From assembly GCA_030684815.1 (NCBI GenBank), contig JAUXXQ010000120.1, forward strand, positions 1 through 64,000: a stretch of DNA of 64,000 nucleotides, read 5' to 3'. Below are positions 53,271-61,587 of the stretch, piece after piece. Numbering within the stretch: the stretch's first letter is position 1; each line of letters begins with the position of its first letter. The DNA is from Methylobacter sp. Its GTDB lineage: Bacteria; Pseudomonadota; Gammaproteobacteria; Methylococcales; Methylomonadaceae. The notes below the pieces were generated by a model. It had not been told where the DNA came from, made no database searches, and worked only from the letters and a program-made list of their open reading frames with translations. A program made the translations under genes and the position numbers.

Positions 53271-55664
53271 CTACGACACACCTTCTTCATTATCGTCATC
53301 ATCTGTAGCCATATCCGAAATCTCTTTTAACCGGGAAATGGCTTTAAAATTAATGCTGTTTTCCGGAAACAAGCCTTCGCTGTCGGCAGCTCCGGCTTCT
53401 TGCCCAGTCAATAGTTCCAAGGTTTCATCGACACTGGACACGGCGTAAACCGCAAACAAACCTTCTGCTACCGCGTCTATCACTTCCTGTTTCAACATCA
53501 GGTTGCGTTTGTTGGCCGCCGGGATAATCGCGGCATGTTGTCCGTTCAGGCCGCGTGCTTTGCATAACCTGAAAAAGCCTTCGATTTTTTCGTTCACACC
53601 GCCGACCGCCTGCACTTCGCCGTACTGGTTAATCGAGCCGGTGACCGCGAAGGTTTGTTTAATCGGCGTCCGGGTCAATGCGGAAATGAGGCAGCACAAC
53701 TCGGCCAGTGACGCGCTGTCGCCGTCGATATAGCCGTAAGATTGTTCGATGGCGATGCTGCCGGAAATGGCCAGCGGAAATTGCTGGGCGTAGGTGTGGC
53801 CCAGATAGCCGGTCAAAATCATCACGCCTTTGGAATGGATGGATTGCCCCAGTTCCACTTCGCGCTCGACATCGACGATGCCGCGTGAACCCGGGTGTAC
53901 GCTGGCAGTAATCCGCACCGGCGCGCCAAAGCTGCTGCCGCCGACTTCGAGCACGGTCAAGCCGTTGACTTTGCCCATCGCTTCGCCTTCGGTGTCGATC
54001 AGAATGGTGCCGGCCAGCATTTCTTCGAGGATGTTTTCCGGCATCCTGCCGTTGCGGTGTTCCCTTGCGCTTAAGGCCTGTTCGATATGCAAGCGGTCGC
54101 AAACCGGCTGATGATCGCGGCGACAAAACAGGTTGGCTTCCGCGATGATTTCTATCGAGTCTTTAATGCGCGCCGAAAAATGATGCTGGTTTTCGGCCAG
54201 CCGGCAACTGTGTTCAATCAGGCATTCAATCGCTGACTGCGTTAACGGTTTGGCGCCGGAATCGGCGGCCTGTCGAATCATCAGCAAAATAAAACGCTGC
54301 ATCGATTCATTGTTGCGCGGGATGTAATTGTCAAAGTCGGCCAGGATTTTGAACATTTCGTTAAACTCATCGTCCAATTCTTCCAACAGATAATAAATAT
54401 CACGGGAGCCGACCAAAATGACTTTGACATTGAGCGGGATGACTTCGGGCTTGAGCGTCGTGGTGCTGATGCCCAGATCCGAATAGGGCGATTCGATTTC
54501 GATGCGCCCGGATTGCAGCGCACGTTTTAGGCCTTCCCAAACGAACGGGTAATTCAGCAGTTTTTCGGCGTCAAGCACCAAATAACCGCCGTTGGCCTTG
54601 TGTAACGAACCGGCGCAAATACGGCGGTAATTAGTCACCAACGCGCCTTGGTCGCTGACATATTCGATGCGCCCGAACAGGTTTTGATAAATCGGGTGCG
54701 GCTCGTAAATAATCGGCGCGCCGTTTTCTTGTTTGTTATCGACCAGGATATTGGGCGCATACAGCTCGGTCAACAGCAGCCGCTTGGTGGTGTTATCCTG
54801 CGGTTCCGGTGCACGCACCGGCATCAGGTAATCGGCAATGGTGTTGCCCAGATTCTTTTTGATTTCCGCCAAAAAGCTGATTACATCGTCGATGTTTTGG
54901 TAGCTGTCATTAAGCTCGGCAAACAACGGCTCTATCGCCAGGCTGATGGTGTCGTTGTCCAGTTGCTTGATTTTTTCGACCATTGCCCGCCGCCATTGGG
55001 GCATTTCCAGCAAGACTTCACTCAGGTAGTCTTCCAGTTCTTCAACGTGTTTATGAAAAATTTCCCGTTCCGGCAGCGGCAACTGAATAAATTGGTCTTC
55101 GTTCAGCGCCTTGTTATCGCGGATAGGCGCGAATGAAATCGATTCGTTTTCCCGAAATAAGGCGATTTCCAGGGACTGCGCCTTTTTATCGACCAAGTCG
55201 ATGGCGTTGTTGTAATACTGGTTGTAATGGCGCTCGATAGCACCTTTCTTTTGCTGGTAAGTCGGGCTTTCAAAAGCGGCGGGGAACGTTGCCAGCAAGT
55301 TGTCGATCAGCTTTTCGATGTCTTTACTGAGAATCTGCCCGTGTTCTGCGGGCAGTTCAAGCACCATCGGTTCCCTGGGGTTATCGAAATTATCGACATA
55401 TGCATAAGACGGCGGCGCAGGACGGGCTTTAGCTTCAGCCTCCAGATGATGGGTAATCATCGACAAACGGCCCAAGCCCGGCTCGCCCATGACAAAAATA
55501 TTGTAGCCGGGGTTGCTCATCGCAATGCCAAATTCCAGCGCTGATTGCGCCCGGGACTGGCCTAAAATGGCATCGGACAATGTCGGCGCTTGAGGGAACT
55601 CAAAGCCCGTTAGGTCGACATTCAATTTTAGTGCGGCTAAGGGAAGCTTTAAGGTATTAAACAT
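53271..55664 (-). CDS. Lon-like ATP-dependent protease (LonH/YcbZ type)
   Basis: AAA+ serine protease-like protein of 797 residues. N-terminal P-loop-type FVMGEPGLGRLSMI (about 54-67), a YcbZ-like middle region with NGGYLVLDAEKLLNYPF, and a C-terminal Lon protease domain with Ser650 in GDSASLAELCC and Lys693 in GGVNEKIEGFF, the Lon catalytic dyad. Lacks the Lon N-terminal substrate domain. The acidic end MATDDDDNEEGVS is unusual. Substrates unknown. Convergent with nothing; lies alone on the minus strand beside the defence island. Confidence 0.88.
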   Translation of the reverse strand: MFNTLKLPLAALKLNVDLTGFEFPQAPTLSDAILGQSRAQSALEFGIAMSNPGYNIFVMGEPGLGRLSMITHHLEAEAKARPAPPSYAYVDNFDNPREPMVLELPAEHGQILSKDIEKLIDNLLATFPAAFESPTYQQKKGAIERHYNQYYNNAIDLVDKKAQSLEIALFRENESISFAPIRDNKALNEDQFIQLPLPEREIFHKHVEELEDYLSEVLLEMPQWRRAMVEKIKQLDNDTISLAIEPLFAELNDSYQNIDDVISFLAEIKKNLGNTIADYLMPVRAPEPQDNTTKRLLLTELYAPNILVDNKQENGAPIIYEPHPIYQNLFGRIEYVSDQGALVTNYRRICAGSLHKANGGYLVLDAEKLLNYPFVWEGLKRALQSGRIEIESPYSDLGISTTTLKPEVIPLNVKVILVGSRDIYYLLEELDDEFNEMFKILADFDNYIPRNNESMQRFILLMIRQAADSGAKPLTQSAIECLIEHSCRLAENQHHFSARIKDSIEIIAEANLFCRRDHQPVCDRLHIEQALSAREHRNGRMPENILEEMLAGTILIDTEGEAMGKVNGLTVLEVGGSSFGAPVRITASVHPGSRGIVDVEREVELGQSIHSKGVMILTGYLGHTYAQQFPLAISGSIAIEQSYGYIDGDSASLAELCCLISALTRTPIKQTFAVTGSINQYGEVQAVGGVNEKIEGFFRLCKARGLNGQHAAIIPAANKRNLMLKQEVIDAVAEGLFAVYAVSSVDETLELLTGQEAGAADSEGLFPENSINFKAISRLKEISDMATDDDDNEEGVS

Positions 55665-55847
55665 GGGATGGCAGACATTCTCGATTGCAAAAAGACGGCA
55701 ATTCTAGCATTTTTTAACGCATTGTCCGAAGCCTACCAAACAAGCCGTACAAGCTGAACGGTTAGCGTATTCCGAGGGCACGGTGATTATCCGTTTTATC
55801 AGTGCCATCCGCGTTCCATTTAGTCATTTTTAACAACCGCTGAGCCG

Positions 55848-56537
55848 TCACAATGATGACACAATCCGCCCCGCATCCAGCTTAATCGTGCGTTGGCAGC
55901 GCGCCGCCAAAGCCGGGTCATGCGTCACCAGAACCAAGGTAGTCTTGTTTTCCAGATTAAGCTCGAACAGCAAGTCAATGATGTGCGCGCCGGTTTTGCT
56001 GTCCAGGTTGCCGGTCGGTTCGTCGGCAAATAATATCGCAGGCTGGGTGACAAAGGCGCGCGCCAAGGCGACACGCTGCTGTTCGCCGCCGGAAAGTTTT
56101 TGTGGCGTGTGCGACAGGCGGTGCGACAGGCCGACCCTGTCCAATAAGGCGGCAGCTGAGCTTTTGGCGTTTTTGTCACCGCTTAATTCCAACGGCAGCA
56201 TCACATTTTCCAGCGCGGTCAGCCCCGGCAGCAATTGGAAAGATTGGAACACGAAGCCTATCAGTTCATTGCGCAGCGCCGCCCGGCCGTCTTCATCCAT
56301 GGCCGTCAATGATTTCCCGTTCAAGCTGATGGCGCCGGAACTGGGCGTATCCAGCCCCGCCAGCAGGCTGATGAGGGTAGATTTGCCGGAACCGGATTCG
56401 CCGACGATGGCAATGCTTTCACCGGATTTGATTATCAAATCTATGGATGACAAGATATGCAGTATTCCGTCGGCTGTGGCGACCGCTTTGCCCAGTTTTT
56501 CCGTTACTATAATGCTGTTTAATGATTGAGTTTCCAT
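55848..56537 (-). CDS. ABC transporter ATP-binding protein YbbA-like
   Basis: Cytoplasmic ATPase of a LolD/MacB/YbbA-type ABC system. The 229-residue product has Walker A GESGSGKSTL, signature LSGGEQQRVALARA and Walker B ILFADEPTGNLD. ATG 56537 (METQSLNSI) is preceded by GGGG and overlaps the tesA start by 2 nt in divergent orientation. In E. coli ybbA is followed by the permease gene ybbP; here none follows before the lonH-like gene, so the permease is elsewhere or lost. Confidence 0.87.
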   Translation of the reverse strand: METQSLNSIIVTEKLGKAVATADGILHILSSIDLIIKSGESIAIVGESGSGKSTLISLLAGLDTPSSGAISLNGKSLTAMDEDGRAALRNELIGFVFQSFQLLPGLTALENVMLPLELSGDKNAKSSAAALLDRVGLSHRLSHTPQKLSGGEQQRVALARAFVTQPAILFADEPTGNLDSKTGAHIIDLLFELNLENKTTLVLVTHDPALAARCQRTIKLDAGRIVSSL

Positions 56538-57141
56538 GATGCCCCGATTTTTATGTGCCACGCTTATGTTGTTGATGTCGATGACCGCGACGGCCAAATC
56601 CATTGTTGTGTTGGGTGATAGTATCAGCGCCGGTTACGGAATTGAAGTGTCAGAGGGCTGGGTGGCGTTATTGCAGCAAAAACTGGACGCAACAGGCGGC
56701 GGTTATGTTGTCCATAATGCCAGCATCAGCGGCGACACCACGGCGGGCGGTTTGGCGCGGATAGACCAGGCCTTAACCCTACATAAACCGGCGGTTCTTA
56801 TTGTTGAGCTGGGTGCCAATGACGGTTTGCGCGGCTTGCCGCCGGAAGTCATAAAACACAATCTTGCCGACATCATCCGGCGGGCGCAACAGGCGGGGGC
56901 CAAGGTTTTACTGTTGAGCATGAAAATACCGCCCAATTACGGCAAACGCTACGTTGACCTTTTTTACGCCATTTATCCAGAACTGGCGGCCGAACTGCGA
57001 CTGACTTATGTGCCTTTTATCATGGAAAATGTCGCCTTAAATGACGATATGATGCAAGCGGACGGCCTGCACCCCAACGCCAAAGGCCAGCCGGTCATCG
57101 CCGACACAGTATGGCAGCAGCTGCTGCCGTTATTAAAATGA
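56536..57141 (+). CDS. tesA: Arylesterase/acyl-CoA thioesterase TesA
   Basis: Periplasmic SGNH/GDSL hydrolase acting on esters and acyl-CoA in vitro. The 201-residue product has a signal peptide (FLCATLMLLMSMTATA), block I IVVLGDSISAGYG with the catalytic Ser, block III GANDGLRG and block V DGLHPNAKG with the Asp/His. Divergent with ybbA exactly as in E. coli, but the two ATGs overlap by 2 nt, so each promoter lies in the other gene. Confidence 0.94.
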   Translation: MMPRFLCATLMLLMSMTATAKSIVVLGDSISAGYGIEVSEGWVALLQQKLDATGGGYVVHNASISGDTTAGGLARIDQALTLHKPAVLIVELGANDGLRGLPPEVIKHNLADIIRRAQQAGAKVLLLSMKIPPNYGKRYVDLFYAIYPELAAELRLTYVPFIMENVALNDDMMQADGLHPNAKGQPVIADTVWQQLLPLLK

Positions 57142-57166
57142 CAACACGACAACAAGAGGGCCTTAC

Positions 57167-57595
57167 ATGAAAACATTAACACTCGAAAAAGCCAATATCA
57201 TTATCAATGCTGCAATCAACAAAGCGCGTAAATTGAATATGGCGCCGATTACCGTGGTGGTGCTGGACGTAGCGGGGCATTTAAAAGCCATGCAACGGGA
57301 AGACGGCGCCACCGTGATTAGGGAGCAGATCGCCACCGCCAAAGCCTGGGGCGCGGTCAGCATGGGCATCTCATCGCGCAGTCTGGCCAGCGTGGCGGAA
57401 GAGAGGCCCGATTTTATGAATGCCCTGCTCAACATGGCGGATGGAAAAATAATGCCGGTACCCGGCGGCGTGCTGATTCGCGACACCAAAAATAACCTGA
57501 TCGGCGCGGTCGGCATCAGCGGCGACATTTCCGATCAGGACGAGCGTTGCGCGATTGCCGGGATTGAGGCAGTGGGCTTTATTGCCGGGGTTTAG
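57167..57595 (+). CDS. GlcG/HbpS family protein (DUF336)
   Basis: A 142-residue protein of the GlcG/HbpS family: LEKANIIINAAINKARKLNMAPITVVVLD, then LIGAVGISGD and the C-terminal DQDERCAIAGIEAVG. Family members bind haem or adenosylcobalamin in some cases, but the function of most is unknown. No signal peptide. An AAGAGGG Shine-Dalgarno precedes ATG 57167. Follows tesA by 25 nt, so probably co-transcribed. Confidence 0.82.
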   Translation: MKTLTLEKANIIINAAINKARKLNMAPITVVVLDVAGHLKAMQREDGATVIREQIATAKAWGAVSMGISSRSLASVAEERPDFMNALLNMADGKIMPVPGGVLIRDTKNNLIGAVGISGDISDQDERCAIAGIEAVGFIAGV

Positions 57596-57866
57596 TTTGA
57601 ATGCGGGGTTACCCCTATTTTAAACAGCGGTCACGCTTAACACGAAAACCACGAAATTTTCGTGTTTTTTCGTGCTAAGCGTGGACAATCTTTGGTATGT
57701 CTTTTTCATGAAATCACCTAAAAGCACTGCGTACTTTAAAAAATCTGTCGAAACCCGCCTTATCTGCGTCATCCGTCGACTGCAGGGATGCAGAAGGTAG
57801 AGCACCAAAATAAAGGCCGCCAGACATTACCGCCATCACATTCCATCAGTAACGCTGCATCAACCG
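57596..57866. other. Repeat-filled region before the Pho-box array
   Basis: No gene. It holds palindrome copy 2 (57632-57684), then a copy (57722-57815) of the second dispersed repeat, which shares TTTAAAAAAT and GTCATCCGTCG with 26509-26610. The two are 240 bp apart at 26 kb but adjacent here. The 62-codon minus-strand frame over it arises from these repeats. Confidence 0.65.
57632..57684. repeat. Palindromic dispersed repeat, copy 2
   Basis: CACGCTTAACACGAAAA pairs with TTTTCGTGCTAAGCGTG (one mismatch), with the core ACGAAATTTTCGT between the arms; GGACAATCTTTGGTATG follows it, as GGACAATTTTTAGCATG follows copy 3. Confidence 0.85.
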
Positions 57867-57910
57867 CTGTCACAAAACCGTCAACAAAACGTCACACTAT
57901 TGTCAAAAAA
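57867..57910 (+). promoter_or_regulatory. Pho-box array upstream of beta-helix protein
   Basis: Four TGTCA-like units at 57867, 57878, 57889 and 57900, exactly 11 bp apart: CTGTCACAAAA, CCGTCAACAAA, ACGTCACACTA, TTGTCAAAAAA. The unit spacing equals that at 24531 and in PhoB sites, although the sequence match is weaker. It ends 146 bp before ATG 58057. Confidence 0.7.
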
Positions 57911-58056
57911 CATCGGTAGCCTTGGCTGAAGTTGGAGCGCATTAACTAGCGTTTAATTATGTCAATAAATCATTGCGTTGTTTTTATTGGCAATAATTAA
58001 GCGCTAGCAATCCAGCCCATACACTTCTTTAAAACCACCACAAAAGGTCTATTTCT

Positions 58057-59694
58057 ATGAGTCCATCCCCTAAACTGAAAAGAACAGCCGCTGCCGCGCT
58101 CGCTTTATTGGGCGGCAGTGCCTTATTCAATGCGGCCGATGCAGCCAATGCCGTGTTCGATCCTGCAACTAGCGTTTTAACCATTTCCGCAGTCGATGTG
58201 CCTAACGGCACGACCCATGTCAACGCACCGACATTCAACGCCAAATTAAGGTTGGTACATACCGCGCCTTTCATCAAACTGGAATTGACCGAAGCCGCCG
58301 TTATTGTTACGCCTAATGCAGACCGCGCGCATTTTGACCCGGTTTTCGGACAGGTTTATCTGCCTAGCATTGATGTGGGCGGAACTCAGTTCGCCGCAAC
58401 GATGAAACTCATACCCGGTTCCAATCCAATGGCTTTCGAAGTCACCGGTTTACATGAAAAAGCTTTCACCGGCTGCCCTGCATTTGCACGCCCTTCAAAT
58501 AATGTTGCTGGTGCCTGCGTACTGGAAGGCGAATACAATCAGAATATTACCCTGACCAACAATACACAATGGATTCTCAGCGGCGGCGTCTTTATCGGCG
58601 GCGACCGTACCGGCAGCGCAACCATCACCATCGAACCCGGCACCCGCTTAGTGGGCCGTTCCGGTCGCGATTTTCTCTACATCCGTCGTAACTCGCAAAT
58701 CCAGGCCATCGGTACGCCGCAACATCCTATCGTGATGACCGGCCCTAACGAACAACAGCCGGGCGAATGGGCCGGTTTAGTCATCGCGGGCAATGCACCG
58801 GCGAATGGCTGTTCGGAAGGCTTTACCGGCGGTTGCGAGCAATTGGATGAGGCGCTGACCACACCTTACGGCGGCAACAATCCGAATGATAACAGCGGCG
58901 TTATCAAATACGTTTCCCTCCGTTATGCCGGATTTGAAATTCGTCCCGACGAGGAACTCAACTGTTTGACTATGCTCGGCGTTGGCAACGGCACCACCAT
59001 CGATTTCGCGCAATGCCACATGGGCGCGGATGACGGTTTTGAAATGTTCGGCGGTACTGTCAATATGAAACATTTGGTTGCGACCTTCAACGGTGATGAC
59101 CAATTCGACTGGCAAATAGGCTGGCAGGGCAAAGCGCAATATGTTTTGGGGATGTCTTTGCCGGACGGCAGCGACGCCGGTATCGAAGCGGACAACAACG
59201 AGAGGAACCACAACAGTTTGCCACGCTCGCACGGTAAAATATCCAACTTCACTTTAATCGGTAACGGCTCAGGTGTCGACGGTCACGGCATCGTGTTAAG
59301 ACGCGGCACGGGTGCCAATATTTATAACACTGTCATAACCGGCTTTGGCCGTTCTTGCATGACCCTAGACAATGCTGCAACCTTTGAGCATGGCGGGATG
59401 CCAGGTAACCTGACCGGCACGTTGACTATGCAAAACAGCCATGTCCAATGCGATTTGGATTTTAACGACCGCCCTGCCGAACCTTTCCTAGTCAGCGCCT
59501 GGTTTAATTCGCAAGCAGGCAATGTGGCAGGCAATGTGCAGTTAAACGGTTATTTGCCAGCCGCAGGCTCACCGCAGTTAACCGGCGGTGCGCCAGTACC
59601 GAACGATCCTTTCTTCGATGCAGTGAATTATGTTGGCGCGTTTGCCAATGAAAATGATGATTGGACTAAAGGCTGGACGATTGGCCTAAATTAA
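58057..59694 (+). CDS. Exported right-handed beta-helix-like surface protein
   Basis: A 545-residue secreted protein of unknown function. Signal peptide to about residue 29 (AAAALALLGGSALFNAADA), then a beta-sandwich-like ~115-residue section, then repetitive short turns typical of parallel beta-helices: ITIEPGTRLVGRSGRDFLYI, GEWAGLVIAGNAP, NSGVIKYVSLRYAGFEI, GADDGFEMFGGTVNMKHLV, NFTLIGNGSGVDGHGIVL. Related proteins occur in marine gammaproteobacteria and Bacteroidetes, usually unannotated. Several Asp-rich turns could bind calcium. The Pho-box array 146 bp upstream suggests phosphate-starvation induction, so a role in organic phosphate or surface capture is a hypothesis only. Confidence 0.78.
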   Translation: MSPSPKLKRTAAAALALLGGSALFNAADAANAVFDPATSVLTISAVDVPNGTTHVNAPTFNAKLRLVHTAPFIKLELTEAAVIVTPNADRAHFDPVFGQVYLPSIDVGGTQFAATMKLIPGSNPMAFEVTGLHEKAFTGCPAFARPSNNVAGACVLEGEYNQNITLTNNTQWILSGGVFIGGDRTGSATITIEPGTRLVGRSGRDFLYIRRNSQIQAIGTPQHPIVMTGPNEQQPGEWAGLVIAGNAPANGCSEGFTGGCEQLDEALTTPYGGNNPNDNSGVIKYVSLRYAGFEIRPDEELNCLTMLGVGNGTTIDFAQCHMGADDGFEMFGGTVNMKHLVATFNGDDQFDWQIGWQGKAQYVLGMSLPDGSDAGIEADNNERNHNSLPRSHGKISNFTLIGNGSGVDGHGIVLRRGTGANIYNTVITGFGRSCMTLDNAATFEHGGMPGNLTGTLTMQNSHVQCDLDFNDRPAEPFLVSAWFNSQAGNVAGNVQLNGYLPAAGSPQLTGGAPVPNDPFFDAVNYVGAFANENDDWTKGWTIGLN

Positions 59695-59720
59695 CCGGCA
59701 GACACCCTCTTAGACTTTTG

Positions 59721-59760
59721 GCGTCAAAACTGTAGCGATACAGTCTTGGCGCTTTTTTTT
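59721..59760 (+). terminator. Intrinsic terminator of the beta-helix gene
   Basis: GCGTCAAAACTGTA and TACAGTCTTGGCGC form a 14-bp stem with two non-Watson-Crick or mismatched pairs and a 4-nt loop, followed by eight T. It lies 27 bp after the stop. Confidence 0.85.
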
Positions 59761-59837
59761 GTGCGCTTGAAAACCAAAAGCTATTGTGTCCAGGAAAACA
59801 CACTTACCAAAAATAAACACAACGCTATTTCCTAAAA

Positions 59838-60263
59838 AGGACAATTTTTGCTATGTGCTTTTTCACTCGACAGTCGTAACTTCTCCCCACTTCATCCGCC
59901 CATAGCAATCCCTGACAACCCCATCAACCGATTGCCACAACCCACTGATTACCCAGTTTTTTAGCCGTCGAAGCGAATAAATTAGCTATCCTCGTCCTCA
60001 TCGCTGCTAATTGAGGTGACACCCACCATTTCGGTCGCTGCCAAGAAGCTCAGAATGATGGCGCAAAATAACAGCCAGCTTCGCTGGCGTGAGAATGCAC
60101 TTTTAAATGCATGAAGGGCATGGGCTAGGTCAGGCAGCATAACTTTCCTTGGATGAGGAGTTGCTAAACTTCCACTCTAAATGATTTCTAGCTGCTCAAG
60201 GGAAATTTGTCACCTTATCCGCGACAGAACTTACGACTGTCGAGGTTCTGGAAATGACCTAAA
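59838..60263. other. Palindrome half-copy interrupted by a deleted IS
   Basis: Left of the IS, GGACAATTTTTGCTATGTGC and TTTTTCA (59839-59865) match the flank of palindrome copies 2 and 3; right of the IS, TGGAAATGACCTAAA (60248-60262) matches their continuation (GAAATCACCTAAAAG). The IS (59866-60244) appears to have split one copy of the repeat. Confidence 0.6.
59866..60244 (-). mobile_element. Internally deleted IS, 379 bp, with 15-bp terminal repeats
   Basis: Ends CTCGACAGTCGTAAC (59866-59880) and its inverted copy CTCGACAGTCGTAAG (60230-60244), one mismatch, extending to TTCT beyond. Inside, minus strand, ATG 60140 opens MLPDLAHALHAFKSAFSRQRSWLLF, the N-terminus of a transposase (SFLAATEMVGVTS), which then joins the tail ISSDEDEDS after a large deletion. 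The left 146 bp equal 12373-12518. Confidence 0.8.
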
Positions 60264-60539
60264 TTAATGGGCTTTCTTGGCCAATAGTGCTTTTAGGCGT
60301 TCGATTTCAGCTAAGGCTGTTTCCTCTCTTCGTAATGCCGCCTGTTTCTCTTGCCATTTTTCAAGCAAGGCCATACGGGTCTGCTCCAGTTCCAGCTGAA
60401 TAGTGCGTTGCTCGCGCAGGTATTCCTGGCGGGCTTGGTATTGATGGTATTGTTTGAAAATCGTCGATATGCTTTGCATTCGAGCAGAAAGGTTTTTTGC
60501 ATTTTCCTTTTGTAAGGAAGCAGTCGATAATAGTCGCAT
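60264..60539 (-). CDS. Small coiled-coil protein, unknown
   Basis: A 91-residue, almost entirely helical and charged protein (REQRTIQLELEQTRMALLEK, AALRREETALAEIERLKALL), with no recognised domain. Divergent from ssb; 25 nt separate its start from the ssb start. Could be an unrecognised conserved protein or a chance frame; the heptad pattern favours a real coiled coil. Confidence 0.5.
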   Translation of the reverse strand: MRLLSTASLQKENAKNLSARMQSISTIFKQYHQYQARQEYLREQRTIQLELEQTRMALLEKWQEKQAALRREETALAEIERLKALLAKKAH

Positions 60540-60564
60540 TGTTAATCCAACCTAGAGAGAAAAA

Positions 60565-61008
60565 ATGAGTAATGTGTTTAGTTTTGCGGGTATTTGTGGC
60601 GCCGATGCTGAAGTCAGATATTTGCCGTCCGGAACCGCCGTGTTAAATGTCAATGTCGCTAATAACGTGGGCTACGGAGATAAGCGGCAAACACAATGGA
60701 TTCGTGTTGCTTTATTCGGCAAGCCAGCGGAAGGGACATTGAAAGAGTATGTCAAAAAAGGTACGCATGTGTTTGTATCGGGCGAGCTGACAGCTAGGGA
60801 ATACAAAGCCAACGATGGCTCAATGAGAACCAGCTTGGATCTGAATGCTAATGTCCTTGATTTGGTCGGCGGCAAAAGGGTAGACGCAGACCCCTACGCA
60901 CAAGCTACAAGCTACCCTGCGTCCTCAGCCCGCCCGCAGGCACCGGCGGCTCAAGCACCGGGCAATGATAACTTCGATGCCCCTTATGACGACGACATCC
61001 CATTCTAA
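60565..61008 (+). CDS. ssb: Single-stranded DNA-binding protein
   Basis: Coats ssDNA in replication, recombination and repair. The 147-residue product has an N-terminal OB fold (MSNVFSFAGICGADAEVRYL, TQWIRVALFGKPAEGTLKEYV, KGTHVFVSGELTAREY), a Pro/Ala-rich linker, and the acidic tip DAPYDDDIPF that recruits partner proteins. GAGAGAAAAA precedes the ATG. Its stop overlaps the next start by 1 nt (TAATG). Confidence 0.95.
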   Translation: MSNVFSFAGICGADAEVRYLPSGTAVLNVNVANNVGYGDKRQTQWIRVALFGKPAEGTLKEYVKKGTHVFVSGELTAREYKANDGSMRTSLDLNANVLDLVGGKRVDADPYAQATSYPASSARPQAPAAQAPGNDNFDAPYDDDIPF

Positions 61009-61427
61009 TGGCAGACACAACGGATAAGCCTGGAGCCAACCGACCCAAAGTCAGCGTGAGCGAACGCGGCTTATTAGTCGCTCACGGGCAAAGCCAAAAA
61101 CTGGCGGCTATACGCAACAGGCTGCAACCGGCCGCGCCGGTTGCAGTTCCGCCGTTAGCGGCCAAGGCGCTGTTACCCGGCTTGAAGCCGGAGGTTGCCA
61201 CCGAATTGGATAAAGCAAGGACGCTGCTTGACCAGCGCATTGAACACATCATGCGCAGTTTTCCTGAAGGCAAGAAAAACCGGCTGTTTGGCTTTCGATA
61301 TGGTTCTGTGGCAGCGATTAAAGCCATGCCAATAAAAACCGCCTTTAAAACCTTGGGCATCGCTGATGATTTAGTGAATATGCGCTTAGTGGCCGAGCTG
61401 GACTATCACGGCAGCGCCGTTAGCTAA
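61008..61427 (+). CDS. Hypothetical protein coupled to ssb
   Basis: A 139-residue basic protein I do not recognise: a low-complexity N-terminus (GANRPKVSVSERGLLVAHGQ), a proline/alanine stretch, then helices around LDQRIEHIMRSFPEGKKNRLFG. No signal peptide or membrane helix. Its ATG shares one base with the ssb TAA, implying translational coupling and possibly a shared role in DNA metabolism. Confidence 0.65.
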   Translation: MADTTDKPGANRPKVSVSERGLLVAHGQSQKLAAIRNRLQPAAPVAVPPLAAKALLPGLKPEVATELDKARTLLDQRIEHIMRSFPEGKKNRLFGFRYGSVAAIKAMPIKTAFKTLGIADDLVNMRLVAELDYHGSAVS

Positions 61428-61481
61428 GGCGATTCCCGATAAATAACGTCCCTTGATGATCATGGGTCATAAAAATATAGA

Positions 61482-61531
61482 GTCCACGAAAATCACAAAA
61501 AAAACACGAAAATTTCGTGCCTTTCGTGGAC
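61482..61531. repeat. Palindromic dispersed repeat, copy 3
   Basis: GTCCACGAAAA...TTTCGTGGAC outer arms with the inner palindrome CACGAAAATTTCGTG; the flank GGACAATTTTTAGCATG continues as in copy 2. Lies just before the ABC-class ATPase gene and inflates its open frame on the 5' side. Confidence 0.88.
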
Positions 61532-61587
61532 AATTTTTAGCATGTTTTTTCAGAAAAACACCTAAAGCCAAAGGGCAGGAGCGCAAT

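Noticed and set aside
61453..61587. 45-codon N-terminal extension of the ABC-class ATPase
   Set aside because: It is the translation of the palindromic repeat; GTG 61588 with GGAG matches the family start.
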